The notes under the pieces were generated by a model. That model was not told the origin of the DNA and did no database searches. It saw only the letters and a program-made list of their open reading frames with translations. Positions 33,968-45,402 of a stretch of 64,000 nt of DNA are shown here, piece after piece. The first letter of the stretch is position 1. Every line of letters begins with the position of its first letter. The DNA lies in assembly GCA_009667805.1 (NCBI GenBank), contig CM019065.1, positions 21,665,822-21,729,821 on the forward strand. The letters are read 5' to 3'. Position numbers and translations under genes: made by a program. This stretch comes from Leptobrachium leishanense. Lineage: Eukaryota; Chordata; Amphibia; Anura; Megophryidae.

Positions 33968-34842
33968 CTATAAATCAGTGAGACCCCTTGATGGGTGGCA
34001 GTGACAAGACACAAATTACAATTGCCAGAAACCTCCAATAAATCAGTGAGACCCCCTGATGGGTGGCAGTGCAGTGACAAGACACAAATTACAATTCCCA
34101 GGAACCTCCTATAAATCAGTGAGACCCCCTGATGGGTGGCAGTGACAAGACACAAATTACAACAATTCCCAGATATCTGGTAGAAGTGAGACCCCCCAAT
34201 AGCTGCTGGCACTGACAAGACACACTAACAGAACAATCTCCTCTCAAAAACACATGCTGGGGCTGCGAGGGACGCCTTATATAGTGTGCTGCGGGATTTA
34301 GCTCTGTAAGCCCATGATTGGGCAAAATTTGCCCAATCAGGACTCTGAGCCGTGATTGGCATAGTCTTGCACCTGTTTTGCACCTGACCTGTGGTCAGGT
34401 GCAAGGCTGTAGACAATTACAAGCTTCAGGCCAGTGGAAAAGTGCATTTGTGGTCCATTGTGGTGCATCGTGGGCTAACTCGAACCGAACACTCGGAAAT
34501 GTTCGGAGTTCGACGAACAGCCGAATGGGTGATGTTCAAATCGAACACCGAACAGATCGAACCAAACAGCTCATCCATAGTGGATACATGGAACAGCCTT
34601 CCAGTAGAAGTGGTAGAGGCCAAAACAGTGATTGAGTTTAAGCAGGCATGGGATAGGCATAAGACTATCCTAAACAAAAGATAAATCCAGGTAAAGTATC
34701 CATGTAATTGGGCAGACTAGATGGGCCGAAAGGTTCTTATCTGCCGACATTTTCTATGTTTCTAACTACAGTATTAACTAACCCAACACAATATTGTATG
34801 GCAGAAGAACCAAAATAAATGTTTGCTATATTATTAACTTAC

Positions 34843-34966
34843 CTGTTTGATTGGAGATCTCTCCTTGAGGACATGGGGCACAATCGTAGCAGCAGGCAGG
34901 TTCTCCTCTCCTGGCTGCCTTCCAAAAACCAGGGGGGCAGCTTTGACTGCAGACTGAGTTAGGTAC
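34843..34966 (-). CDS. V2R gene B, exon 5 (cysteine-rich NCD3G domain)
   Basis: 124-bp exon between acceptor CACTTTAG and donor CAG|GTAAG. It encodes VPNSVCSQSCPPGFWKAA, then RRGEPACCYDCAPCPQGEIS and NQT. The seven cysteines match the nine-cysteine domain that couples the ligand-binding module to the membrane domain in family C receptors. 124 bp is the usual size for this exon. It starts in phase 0 after exon 4 and ends in phase 1, which exon 6 completes as an Asp codon. It is separated from exon 6 by a 6.2-kb intron that is almost entirely one nested transposon stack. Confidence 0.95.
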
Positions 34967-35085
34967 CTAAAGTGGAAAATAGAGTCTATTTTCACAATTA
35001 CACAAATAACAAATACTGTAATGTTAGTGTCACTCATACATATTGCCCTTATTCATAAACATAAACAAGCACAAAAAACAGGCTA

Positions 35086-35547
35086 CAGGGGTTATTCAGT
35101 GAGAGCCGATCTGGCTCCGAAATGGCACCGAATAGTGAATTTTCCTGTACTGTGACATTTCGTGGCCATTCGGCTATATTTAGAGAGTTAATCTATTCAC
35201 AGACACCGAACAGCAGAGAAAACTTGTCGAAATGCACTGCTGTTCGGTGGTTTTATTCGACATGTTTATTTAGGCGATTCCCTTAGGCTTCAATGTTAAA
35301 AATATTCCCGTTTTAATTTTTTTTTTACCCCATTTGGCGGCTTGTCAGCTGTTTCTGTATGTGTTTGGTGTGTTTTTTGAAGCGGTTCTAGTCATCCGAT
35401 ACATCGGATCGTATCGGTTTAGTTTTTTCCACATTTTTTCAGCTTGTTTTCGGAGGATTTTTGACGGGTTTGCGACCGATTTTCAGGTCCGTTCCCTGTA
35501 CTCCAGGGATCCTGTCAGCGACATAACAGTGCTCTCTGAATAACCCC
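35086..35547. mobile_element. Small DNA element with 3-bp TSD (Harbinger-like)
   Basis: Ends CAGGGGTTATTCAGTGAGAG and CTCTCTGAATAACCCC are flanked by CTA on both sides (35083-35085, 35548-35550). It is the same end type as 18309-19210. Contains GCTTCAATGTTAAAAATATT shared across the family. It lies in intron 4 of V2R gene B. Confidence 0.7.
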
Positions 35548-35550
35548 CTA

Positions 35551-36411
35551 TATGTAAAAGCAATGGACCTGTTCCAATGGAGCTGTTAACATTAACATAT
35601 GAATTGTTAACGTGTTTGTGTTAGCGCTCATGATGTATTCTTAGTGGACATTGCACTACCCTACTCTACTTTTACTCCTCTTTGTATAATCTGCACAGGG
35701 ACCACAAATGTATTTGGGATCCAAGAAAACATAAAACAATCTGCGTCATTTGTGGCTGCATAAATATAAAAATTACAAGCTCCAAAACCTTTCTGAGAAG
35801 TGATTTTACATTAAAAAAAAGAGTCTCCATTACTTAGTTCTCCCTATTGAAGAAGAGACCGTTTTTAGTTGCTCAATCTGGAGGCAAAACAAAGGACATG
35901 GAAAAGAAAGAATTCTCCATTGTTCTTTCATCAGCATTTCTCGATCCTGCAAGATCGTGTGGTCTTTGGACTCTGCTCGAGAATACCAATGGTGGCACAT
36001 GACACCACTACCTGGATTTATCATTAGCACCTCCCTAAAAGTATGCATGGAACCCAACTGCTGTTATAGTGGCTAGTTCATAATTCATATGGTATTAAAG
36101 AAGACCACTAAGCTGTTTTTTTTTACAGGTTCGGCCAGAATAGGGGACTATATGTTTACCGAAAAAAGTCCAACCTACACAAGCAGAAATTCTAGTTCTG
36201 TGTAATTTCCGACCTTAAAGGCTCAAAATCATATTGAATAGATTAGCCTTTCCACTGACAAGTGACCGACCAACCAAGAAGAGTCAATATGGTGACTTTG
36301 TGTTTCTCTATCAACAGCTCCCCAGTAAACTCCAGCCATTCATCACCATCATTTTCCCTCTGCTCTGCCTTCTTGCCCAGCAGACCAACCTCCCTGCTTT
36401 TCTGGCTGTAC
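35551..36411. other. Intron 4 remainder of V2R gene B
   Basis: A/T-rich, no repeat boundary or coding frame recognised. Part may be old repeat DNA. Confidence 0.6.
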
Positions 36412-36639
36412 CTGTGTTTCTCCAGAATTCCAGAGAATGGACGTCATGTTGATGGTGAGGATGTTACCAGGAGGAGCTGCAGTGTCATAGCTGCCCACCT
36501 TGTCAAATATCATATCACCATTAGGACGTAACTGCCAATTCACAATGTCATAGACAGCTGGTGGGTCTCCATTTTTATCAAAGAAGACTTCCTTTCTGCT
36601 GTTAAGTCTGAGCCTCATGCTTTTCAGATAATAGAGCAG
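36412..36639 (-). CDS. V2R gene B, exon 4
   Basis: 228-bp exon (76 codons, phase 0 at both ends) between acceptor TGTTACAG and donor CAG|GTACAG. It encodes the last part of the ligand-binding domain: LLYYLKSMRLRLNS, then EVFFDKNGDPPAVYDIVNWQ, then FDKVGSYDTAAPPG and ILWNSGETQ. The block F(D/F)KNGDPPA.YDIVNWQ is a hallmark of V2Rs and of related family C receptors. It splices in frame to exon 5 at 34966. Exons 1-3 of this gene were not found to the right of it within the window. Confidence 0.94.
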
Positions 36640-38340
36640 CTGTAACACAAGAAATACAAATAGTGAATAAATCCTATGACCATACAGAAAGAACTTTTAG
36701 TTATTTTGGCTACTACTAAAATAATGACAAAATCCTCGAAATGAATTCGACCCTATTCCAACCCAGGGATTAGGCTACCGGCTCGAGCCATTAATGTTGG
36801 CATCTGTAGTTGCAATTTTAAAACCATGCCGCTGAAGCTCCTGGCAGTACGACGGTACCTTAATGTCGCAGGGCGGCATAGTATGTCCTGTTTGCACTGA
36901 GGCTGGCCTTCAGCATGCCTACATTGCTTGTGGGCTGACCGCATCATTGGCTGTCTCCAGACATCTATCAAGTGGCAGGCAGGTGCATTACGCAAATCGC
37001 AATGTAGGCGGGCTGATCTCGTCTATGGTCAGGCCGCAGGGTGTGTTATGCTGGCCTGTGGTATTTAGGCCGCGGGGACAGCATAGCATGCTGCACACCG
37101 TCAAAGGGTTTATGGCTCAAGTCACTGCATTCTATAAGCTAAATTTTCCTAATGGCAATACTTTGTACTGGAGTTTTTAATGTCTTAATGCTGCTGGTTG
37201 TTCTATGCCATCACTGTTTTGGGTGGGCTGGAATGCTGTGTGGTGGCATAGCACACTCCGCAAGTCTCTGGCAACTCCTCTGGCCCACCTCCTTTCCTGG
37301 CAGCTGAGTGTCATCATTGGCTGCAGGAGGACTACCTGACTTCACCCCACGGTGTTCAGGCCCACCTGCCTACCTGACCCGCCTTGGTGTTAAAGGGTTA
37401 ATTTATGACCAGCCGATAAAGTCCAGCTGTTCCAGCCTCACTCGTTCTTCTCAGTCCAGCATGACCACCCTCACACGAGCTTGTGCACAGCTCATATCGG
37501 GTCAGGCTTCATCTCATAGAGTCCCATGTATTCCAGAAGATGATACCAGCAGCATTGACATTGCCGGTATTGATCAGCGACTCCCAATTATTCCTAGTCG
37601 AGCTATTAATATAGGGGCTCAGTCAGAAGAGAACTGTTAATAAAGAGGCGCTAATGGATATAAGTTCATGCATAATTTATCAATTAGTGAGACGTTTTTA
37701 ACGGCTTGATTGGAATACCACCATGTTTTTCTCATTGTTGACGTTTTTGGAGTGTATGTTGATCATCATGCACAAACATCTTATTAGTAACATTGTATTA
37801 ATACATATCTGGCCATTGCGCATAAAATGTGAAAAAAATTGCTGTTCCACCAATGAGTGATTTATCCAAGAAAGGCATCTTATCCACCACCAGGAGTCGA
37901 CGCAGTTAAGAGCCACATGTTTGATAAATTACCCATTTTTGCTAATATTTTTCTTTTTACTGCTTCTTGGTTACCCTTGACCAGGAGTAATGGCCCAAAG
38001 TTAATTGGTGTGAGCTCTTAAATTTTAGCATGAAGAGATTTACTCTGAGCCACTGGGCTTTGGTCCATTAAAAATCAAATGAAACCAAATAAGAAATCAC
38101 TGAAAATGAGAAAATAAACTCACATTATGGACATGGAGGGTGATTTTTAAGTTGAGCAAAAATGTCTCAGTAATTTATTGTTGAATGTTCTCTTGTTGAT
38201 TTTACGTATCAGGATGATTACATACATAGCTCTGTTCCCTAGTGAACATTAATGTTAGCATTCAGATGTGTAAGCTTTACCGCTAGGATAAGTGACTTTA
38301 ACCCATGCCCCCCATGTTACCTTCCTAACGCTAAACCCGT
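36640..38340. other. Upstream of V2R gene B exon 4: no exon 3 found
   Basis: I looked on the minus strand for the V2R exon 3 motifs (FLRT.PSD, WTWVG, DYG) and did not find them. Open stretches at 36863-37180 and 37308-37640 (plus) have no recognisable motifs. CTAGTCGAGCTATTAATATA (37593) resembles, inverted or direct, GCTCGAGCCATTAATGTTGG (36781), hinting at an unrecognised repeat. Confidence 0.5.
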
Positions 38341-38342
38341 AA

Positions 38343-38995
38343 GAAAAATATCGTGCCTAGGAGGTCCCCATAACCTGCCCGTGAAGTGGTGGATTTGTAG
38401 TATGTATAGAAACATTTAAAAACAAAAAAATGACATTTCAAATGACGGTAAATGTTACGGTGTGGCTCCCGTCCCCTAAACAAACCAGCTCAAGCACAGT
38501 ATGGCATCTTTTTGCTTGAGCCATTGCGTAGCCCCTGCCACGCATCAGTTTAACTGCCACTTCGCCAGAGACAGAGAAGGAGGAGGAGGAAGAGGTGGTG
38601 GAGCAGACAGACCTCATACAAGCTCATACATGCTCATACAAGCATGTTCCACATGTTGGTATAGTGCAGGAATGGCCTTCCATGAAAAGAAATGTCATTT
38701 TGGAACCTGCCGCTGTGGTACAGAACATTCAGCAAATTCACAGACGGAAGCAGAGTCCACCCGCTGGAAAAGCAGCAGCTGTAATGAGAGTAACTTTGCT
38801 AAGCTGGCATTTAGACCCTGTGCTTGGGACTATTGATGGTTGGGACTATATTTTTTCTTATGCTGCAGCAGCTGGGGCAACGTAATCTGACTGCGTAAAT
38901 CTTCAGCTGATGGGATACTGTCACATTCTGAGGAAGAACCTGGTACACCCATTACTGTAGCATCATCTCTGTCAGTGGAGGTTGTAGGCAATGAC
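38343..38995 (-). pseudogene. hAT transposase fragment, truncated at both ends
   Basis: Closely matches the 3' part of hAT copy 2 (30960-31740): CGTGCCTAGGAGGTCCCCAT, then TACGGTGTGGCTCCCGTCCC. A deletion removes the LDTWSSK block. On the minus strand DRDDATVMGVPGSSSECDS and LPQLLQHKKKYSPNH are readable near 38850-38990. No TSD or terminal repeats flank it. Confidence 0.8.
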
Positions 38996-39173
38996 AAGTA
39001 TCTTTGCACATTTTGCACTAGCTCCACGAGCTTACTGTACTTTGTGCATCCTATATTTAACATGGGAACTGAGATCATTAATTAGTGTTTCGATAAGTTA
39101 GATATTAAAAAGTCCTAGCACTAATTACTGCAGGGACACACAAGTCCAAAGTTTTGTGAAACCTACAAGCTGG

Positions 39174-40306
39174 CAGTGGCGTAGCGTGGGGGGCCTCGGG
39201 GGCTGTCGCCCCCGGGTGCAATTTTCTTAGTGGTGCAAAATTTCAAAAGAAATTTGAACCACAAATATTTTCCAGCAGGGATCAGCACTGGTGTCTGTGA
39301 GAAACTGCATGGGCAGCCACCAGTTTTACGGTGCTGACGGTGACTTAGGACAGAAAATTCTGCCCTGACTCCTCCTTAACTCTGACATGAGTCACGTGAA
39401 GCAGCGCAGCATTATCCGATGAAACACCCTGTACCACGCTTGTCAGCCCCCGTTAAAGCCCTGTGCCAAACCCCCGCCGCTGGCAACCCTGCAACCGCTG
39501 AACAGGAAGGAGGGAGGGGGCGCCTGCCCTGCAGCACATTTAAAATTTGGTCTCCACTAAGCCCCCTGGACAGCTCCCACCCCGGGCCACCAGCAACTCC
39601 ATGCAGGTAGGCGACACTGTTTGACACCAGAGCAGCGTGACCAACACACAGTGAGCAGATATGGGAAGAGGGTGACTGGGGGTTCAGGGATAGAATGACT
39701 GGGGATACTGGGAGAGGGTGACTGGGGGTACTTGGATAGAGAGAGAAAAAGTGACTGGGGGTACTTGGAGAAAGTGGGAGTACTTGGAGAGAGATAGAGT
39801 GACTGGGGTACTGGGAAAGAGAGTGACAGGGGATACTGAGAGAGAGTGACTGGGGGATACTGGGAGAGAAAGCGTGATGGGGTATTTGGAGAGAGAGTAA
39901 CTGGGGTACTGAGAGAAAGTGGGAGTAATGAGAGAGAGAGTGACTGGGGGTACAGGGAGAGAGAGTGACAGGGGTACTTGAGGGAGAGAGTGACTGGGGG
40001 TACTGGGTGGGAGAAAGTGACTGTGGGTACTGGGAGAGAGTGACTGGGTATAGTGTGAGAGTGGAACTATGCTAGGGTATACTGGGACAGGGTGACTGGT
40101 AGCAGTGGCGTAGCGTGGGGGGCATTTTTTTCATTTTTTTTATTATATCAGTATTTTGTTAATATACAATACATGTGCTTGCGGGGTAAGGGGGTCAATA
40201 CTGTACTGTTAGAAGGGAATCAGGGTTTGTTACCGGGTCCACAGTTTAGGGGGCTCGCAGAATTCTTGCCTTGCTCCAGGCGCTGGCAGCCCACGCTACG
40301 CCGCTG
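39174..40306. mobile_element. hAT MITE with CAGTGGCGTAGC ends
   Basis: Exact 8-bp TSD CAAGCTGG at 39166-39173 and 40307-40314. Ends are CAGTGGCGTAGCGTGGGG and CCACGCTACGCCGCTG. A second left end (CAGTGGCGTAGCGTGGGGGG) at 40103 shows a partial internal duplication. Between lies a minisatellite (39660-40080) of about 20-40-bp units with GTGACTGGGGGTACT and GGGAGAGAGA. No transposase. Confidence 0.9.
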
Positions 40307-41010
40307 CAAGCTGGTGCTAAATAATTCTGCATTTGAAAAATGATTTAGCACCCCTATCTCCACCAATAAATCCCATACTCACCTCTCATCCCGTGGCGAG
40401 AACTGTTGCCCGATCTGCCACTTCTTGTCCCCGGGAGCAGAGTGAGACAAGGAATAAATAGTTCCCAGTCAAACTCCGTGATCACTCTGTGGCGCTGTCA
40501 CAATCTCACACGAGCAAGATCGTGCAAGGCTCGTGGCCTGGAAGTGCAAATCTCCATGGAGTCCTAAGAACTTCAGGAGGCAATACTCGTGGCGGCACGA
40601 AAGTGCTACCGTGAGTATCCCAGCAATTAGTGCTGCATTCCGCGACGTGGTGCTGAAAAAGCGCCTGTCCCGTAATATCACAGTAAAATGGGGGTGATAT
40701 GGGGAAGCCTGCAGCTGCAGATTTGCCCTGTTAGCGTCCCCAATTTAGGGCTAACATTGGAATAGTGCCCATAATTTATTCAAGCTGTTGCTATTACCTC
40801 AGTGAACGGTCTGTATTGATATAAATTTTATTTTTTTTACTTGTGAGCATTGCTAACACTATCTGAGTGTATATTGATTGTCAAATAATCCTTGAGATCT
40901 ACCTCAGATGGTAAATTCATCAGATGCAATACTTGGTTCATGGAAGATCATTCAAATAAGGCATGATTCTTGTTAAATAAGTAATTTTAACATCTGTTAT
41001 ATCACTATTA
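40307..41010. other. No recognised feature
   Basis: Mixed sequence between the hAT MITE and the Helitron terminus. GC-richer to 40690, then A/T-rich. No repeat ends or exons seen. Confidence 0.55.
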
Positions 41011-41130
41011 CTAGCTTTTGCCCGCGGCTTCGCTCGCGTGGATTTGGGGATTTGTTAAAATAGTTTTTTTTAAAAGAAACATAAGTTTTCTTTGTTCAAA
41101 CTGTACAAAATATAATTTACAGGTTGATGT

Positions 41131-41356
41131 GTTAAAGTAATAAGTAATATCTATTGCAGACGTTAGTCAGGGCGTATTGGATACAAAACAAAGTTGTTTC
41201 ATTCATTTGCATCCAATAATTTTTTTGTGTTGTAAATACAAACCGAGGTGAGCTCACTCTGGAACAGGCAATGTAAAAATGTCCATGTGAGAAGCAGACG
41301 TCTTTTAGATCAATCCCCAATACCTTCAAAGTCTGCCACAGAGACTTGCTGATAGT
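41131..41356 (-). pseudogene. Helitron helicase C-terminal fragment, separated by an L2 insertion
   Basis: Minus strand: SLWQTLKVLGIDLKDVCFSH, then GHFYIACSRVSSPRFVF. The CFSHG..Y.ACSRV motif is the characteristic late motif of the Helitron Pif1-type helicase (unwinds DNA during rolling-circle transposition). The frame continues upstream at 45631 on the far side of the L2. The junction codons at 41357 and beyond belong to the L2, not to the helicase. Confidence 0.85.
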
Positions 41357-41455
41357 GGCATTCTTAAGTGGACGGTCAGAGTTGATTCCTGGAGTTTTAT
41401 CCAAGATCCCCTATACCATCACAATCTCTAATTCCTGTGTCTCCTCTCTCCACAG

Positions 41456-41740
41456 GTAAGACATTATCACCCATCACCCATTATTCAGACACCCACATCT
41501 CAACTGATCCCTGCATACTTTTGCTGGTAAGACATTATCACCCATCACCCATTATTCAGACACTCACATCTCAACTGATCCCTGCATACTTTTGCTGGTA
41601 AGACATTATCACCCATCACCCATTATTCAGACACCCACATCTCAACTGATCCCTGCATACTTTTGCTGGTAAGACATTATCACCCATCACCCATTATTCA
41701 GACACCCACATCTAAACTGATCCCTGCATACTTTTGCTGG
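41456..41740 (+). repeat. 71-bp x 4 tandem repeat in the L2 5' UTR
   Basis: Four units start GTAAGACATTATCACCCATC at 41456, 41527, 41598 and 41669, nearly identical. A diverged fifth follows. They resemble tandem promoter modules of LINE 5' UTRs (inference). Confidence 0.88.
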
Positions 41741-42016
41741 TAGGACCCCCCCATCACCCAGTATTCGCAGGCACCCACATTGTAACTTTACCTTGGTCTT
41801 TTGCTGTTTTTATTTTGTATTTTTATTTATTTTTGTTTTTCTCCACCATTTGCTTTGCTAATTAGCATGTGAATCTCCTGTCCTATTGACACAGGCCATC
41901 CAGCTTCAGGTGTTGACTTTTTCAGGTGTTGACTTTTTAACTGCCTGAATGCAATCAATCCGCCCTATATAACAACTATATCAGGCTCCATTGAGCCAGG
42001 CTCCAGTGTCATTTCT

Positions 42017-42148
42017 AAGTGGCATTCCTAAGTGGACGTTCAGAGTTGATTCCTGGAGTTCAGTGGCATTCTTAAGTGGACGTTCAGAGTTGATTCCTGG
42101 AGTTCAGTGGCATTCTTAAGTGGACGGTCAGAGTTGATTCCTGGAGTT
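42017..42148 (+). repeat. 44-bp x 3 repeat before L2 ORF2
   Basis: Three units of CAGTGGCATTCTTAAGTGGA, then CGTTCAGAGTTGATTCCTGG. A fourth copy forms the extreme 5' end of the L2 at 41356-41398. This places the L2 5' boundary there. Confidence 0.85.
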
Positions 42149-42211
42149 GCGGGACTGGAGGAAGGAACTGCAAGGCCCACTTTTTACTCTGGGTAAACGC
42201 ACGTCTATATC

Positions 42212-45200
42212 ATGCTTTCTCTCACACTTCTGCTCTTTACTTCTACCTTTCTCCTTAAATGGAACTCCTGCCCCTCTACCACCGACCCCTACACTATCTG
42301 CATCTCTCCCTCCCTCCTCTCGTCCCACATGATGGCCTCGCATGAACTCCTTTGTTTCCTCAGAACATGGTCTCCCTCTATCTCTCGTGCTGCCTCCCAC
42401 TCCCACAAATCCCATTCCCACCTTCTCTTTCTCACCCTCCTGCTGTTACTCTATTCAGGTGACATATCCCCTAACCCTGGCCCCACAACACATCCAATAC
42501 TTCCCTCTCATCCTATCTCCATTGCACATAAATCACCTCCCTGCAAGCCCAGCAACCTCATTCCCATAATCCCTCAGCGCCTGCCCTCTTTCTCCTGCGC
42601 CCTCTGGAACGCTCGCTCTGTGTGCAACAAACTCACTGCAATCCATGACCTCTTCCTTTCCAACTCCTTCAACCTCCTAGCTTTAACTGAAACCTGGCTA
42701 ACTCCCTCTGACACGGCCTCCGTTGCTGCTCTCTCACATGGCGGTCTACACTTGAGCCATACCCCCAGACCGGGTGAGAGAAATGGTGGCGGGGTCGGAA
42801 TCCTGCTCTCTCCCACCTGCACCTACCAGCATCTCCCTCCACCCCCATCCCTCTCCTTCTCCTCCTTCGAGGCACACTGCATCCGCCTGTTCTCTCCTCT
42901 GGCTCTCAGGGTGGCAGTCATCTACCGCCCACCGGGACCAACCTCCCAGTTCTTTGACCACTTTGCTACCTGGCTTTCTCACTTCCTGTCTTCTAATCTT
43001 CCATGCCTAATTCTCGGGGACTTCAACAATCCCATTGATGATCCTTCCGCCCCTGCTGCCTCCAAACTTCTTTCACTCACGTCCTCCCTTGGACTCACAC
43101 ATTCCTCCCTCCTCCCTACCCACCGCGATGGTCATGCTATTGACCTTGTCTTTTCCAACCTCTGCTCCATTTCTGAGTTCAACTGTCGCCCTTTCCACAT
43201 CTCTGACCACCACCTTCTCTCTTTCAACCTATCTGGACTTCCTAAACACCCTGCTCCCCCACCCCGCACACAAACTCGCAGAAATCTACAGGCTGTGGAC
43301 CCCCATCAATTCTCCAACCTACTTCACCACCTCCCCCACACCTCATCCTTCACCTGCCCTGATGCTGCCACTAATCACTACAACACTACACTTATCTCTG
43401 CTCTAGACACTCTTGCTCCTCTCCGACTCTGTAAGGCCCCACATCGCCAGCTTCAGCCCTGGCACACCCTCCAGACTCGCTACCTGCAAAGATGCTCCCG
43501 CACTGCAGAGCGTGCCTGGAGGAAATCCCGCTCTGAAGCTGATTTTGTTCACTTCAAGTTTATTCTCCAGTCATACACCTCTGCCCTCCACTTGGCCAAA
43601 CAATCCTTCTTCTCCTCTCTTATATCTACGCTGTCCTCCAACCCTAAACGGCTCTGGTCCACCTTCAACACCCTCCTCTACCCACCTGCACCTCCCCCCA
43701 CAGCTGCCTTCAGTGCTCAAAACCTGGCAGACTACTTCCTCAGTAAAACTCTAACTATCAGAAGCAACATCCCAACACAAGATAGTTATCTGCCACCTCC
43801 ACTCCCAGAGGTCCCCTCTGCCACCCTCTGCCGCTTCCTCCCAGCCACTGAGGAGGAAGTCAATTCCTTATTGCCCTCCTCACATCTCACCACGTGCCCG
43901 CTCGACCCCATTCCCTCACATCTAATTCCTCCCCTCTCCTCCTCCCTCACCCCTGCTCTCACACACATCTTCAACCTATCTCTCTCCACTGGCTCCTTTC
44001 CATCCACCTTCAAACACGCGCTATTTACCCCTTTACTAAAGAAACCATCCCTAGATCCCAACTCTCCATCCAACTACCGTCCTGTATCCCTTCTTCCCTT
44101 TACTTCTAAGCTCTTAGAAAAACTAGTCTTCAACCGCCTCTCCCTCTTCCTGTCCTCCAATTCCCTACTTGACCCCCTGCAATCTGGCTTCCGTCCCCTA
44201 CACTCAACTGAAACTGCCCTCACCAAAGTCACCAACGACCTCCTAACTGCTAAAAAACAAGGCCACTATTCTATTCTCATCCTACTTGACCTCTCGGCTG
44301 CTTTTGACACTGTTGACCACCCCCTCCTTCTACAGACCCTCAATTCTCTGGGTCTTGGTGACACTGCACTTGCTTGGGTTGACTCCTATTTATCCAACAG
44401 GTCCTTCTGTGTGTTCTTTGCTGGTAACTCCTCCTCTTCATTGCCTCTATCTGTTGGTGTACCTCAAGGCTCTGTCCTTGGTCCTCTGCTCTTTTCCATC
44501 TACACCTCCTCCCTGGACAAAATCATCAACAGCTTTGGCTTTAATTACCACCTCTATGCTGATGACACTCAGATCTACATCTCTACCCCTGATCTCTCTC
44601 CCCCTGTCTTTTCAAAAGTCAGTGACTGTTTATCTGGCATCTCCTCCTGGATGGCCTCCCACCACCTAAAGATCAACATGTCAAAGACTGAACTCCTACT
44701 TATTCCTCCCTCCAATGCCTCCCCACCTCCTGACTTCTCTATCACGGTGGAGGGTATCACCATCTCCCCATCAAACCAAGTTCGCTGTCTTGGAGTTACA
44801 CTTGACTCTGCTCTTTCCTTCATCCCCCACATCAAGTCTCTTTCCTCCTCCTGCCGATACCAACTGCGTAATATTTCCAGAATTCGGCCATTTCTTACCG
44901 CTGTCACCACAAAACAACACATGCACGCCCTGGTAATCTCCCGACTCGACTATTGCAATAATCTCTTATCTGGCCTCCCTCTGTCCCGCCTCTCCCCCTA
45001 CAATCCATCCTGAACGCCTCCGCCAGGCTAATTCACCTCACCCGCCGCTCTGTCTCTGCCGCTCCCCTCTGCGAGTCCCTTCACTGGCTCCCCATCCACT
45101 GCAGAATTAAGTTCGAAATCCTTATCCTTACCTACAAAACCCTCACTTATTCAGCTCCCCACTACCTGTCCTCACTAATCACCAAATACACCCCAGCCCG

Positions 45201-45402
45201 CTCCCTAAGGTCAAACAGTGACCTGCGCCTAGCTTCTCCCCGCATCACCTCTTCCCATGATAGACTGCAGGATTTCTCACGCGCAGCCCCCACTCTCTGG
45301 AACGCTCTCCCTCGTACTGTCAGACTTTCCCCTAACTTCTCTTCCTTCAAACGCTCCCTTAAAACATTCCTATTTAGGGAAGCCTACCACCCAACTCACT
45401 GA
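42212..45402 (+). pseudogene. L2 ORF2: endonuclease plus reverse transcriptase, one frameshift
   Basis: The first 933 codons are open from ATG 42212 to 45013. A single missing base in the C run at 44993-44997 then shifts the frame; the true continuation runs 44998-45402 (135 codons, ending REAYHPTH). Apurinic-type endonuclease: [10 protein letters not shown] at residue ~131, [25 protein letters not shown] (~267), ISDHHLLSF (~329). Reverse transcriptase: [42 protein letters not shown] (~694), [25 protein letters not shown] with the catalytic YADD (~781). The C-terminal part has [12 protein letters not shown] and LIHLTRRS. Target-primed reverse transcription is the family mechanism. The frameshift should remove the C-terminal domain. 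Confidence 0.9.

Larger units (their letters stand above)
30677..34579 (-). mobile_element. hAT transposon copy 2, nested in the CR1-like LINE
   Basis: Exact 8-bp TSD GTGGATAC at 30669-30676 and 34580-34587. Ends are TAGTGATGAGC and GCTCATCCATA. Removing the element rejoins the LINE reading frame, which proves the boundary. It contains a minus-strand transposase pseudogene, a diverged 73-bp-type tandem array (32860-34190), and two younger insertions (33250-33454 and 33500-33967). Confidence 0.94.
28725..34771 (+). pseudogene. CR1-like LINE reverse transcriptase, 5'-truncated and broken
   Basis: A non-LTR retrotransposon in the opposite orientation to V2R gene B, filling its intron 5. The coding pieces are 28725-29051, 29110-29469, 29531-30100, 30237-30497 and 34588-34684. 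Motifs seen in order: MGPDGIHPKLLKEF, VVPIYKKGS, the RT catalytic region DIAYLDFSKAFDTVPHRRL, SGVPRGSVLGPILSNIFI, then FADDTKI, and near the end ALVRPHLDYCVQYW. Frameshifts and stops separate the pieces, so it is inactive. The last ORF2 segment is split at codon DT/WN by the hAT at 30677-34579. The 3' end is GGCAGACTAGATGGGCCG followed by a short tail near 34771. No 5' endonuclease domain remains. Confidence 0.88.

Noticed and set aside
36863..37640. Two ~105-110-codon frames as possible V2R exon 3 or a host gene
   Set aside because: Wrong strand for gene B and none of the ligand-binding-domain motifs; likely unrecognised repeat DNA.
41357..41404. Helicase reading frame seeming to continue upstream of the SLWQTLKV motif
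   Set aside because: These bases belong to the 44-bp repeat at the L2 5' end. The true upstream helicase sequence lies at 45631 beyond the L2.
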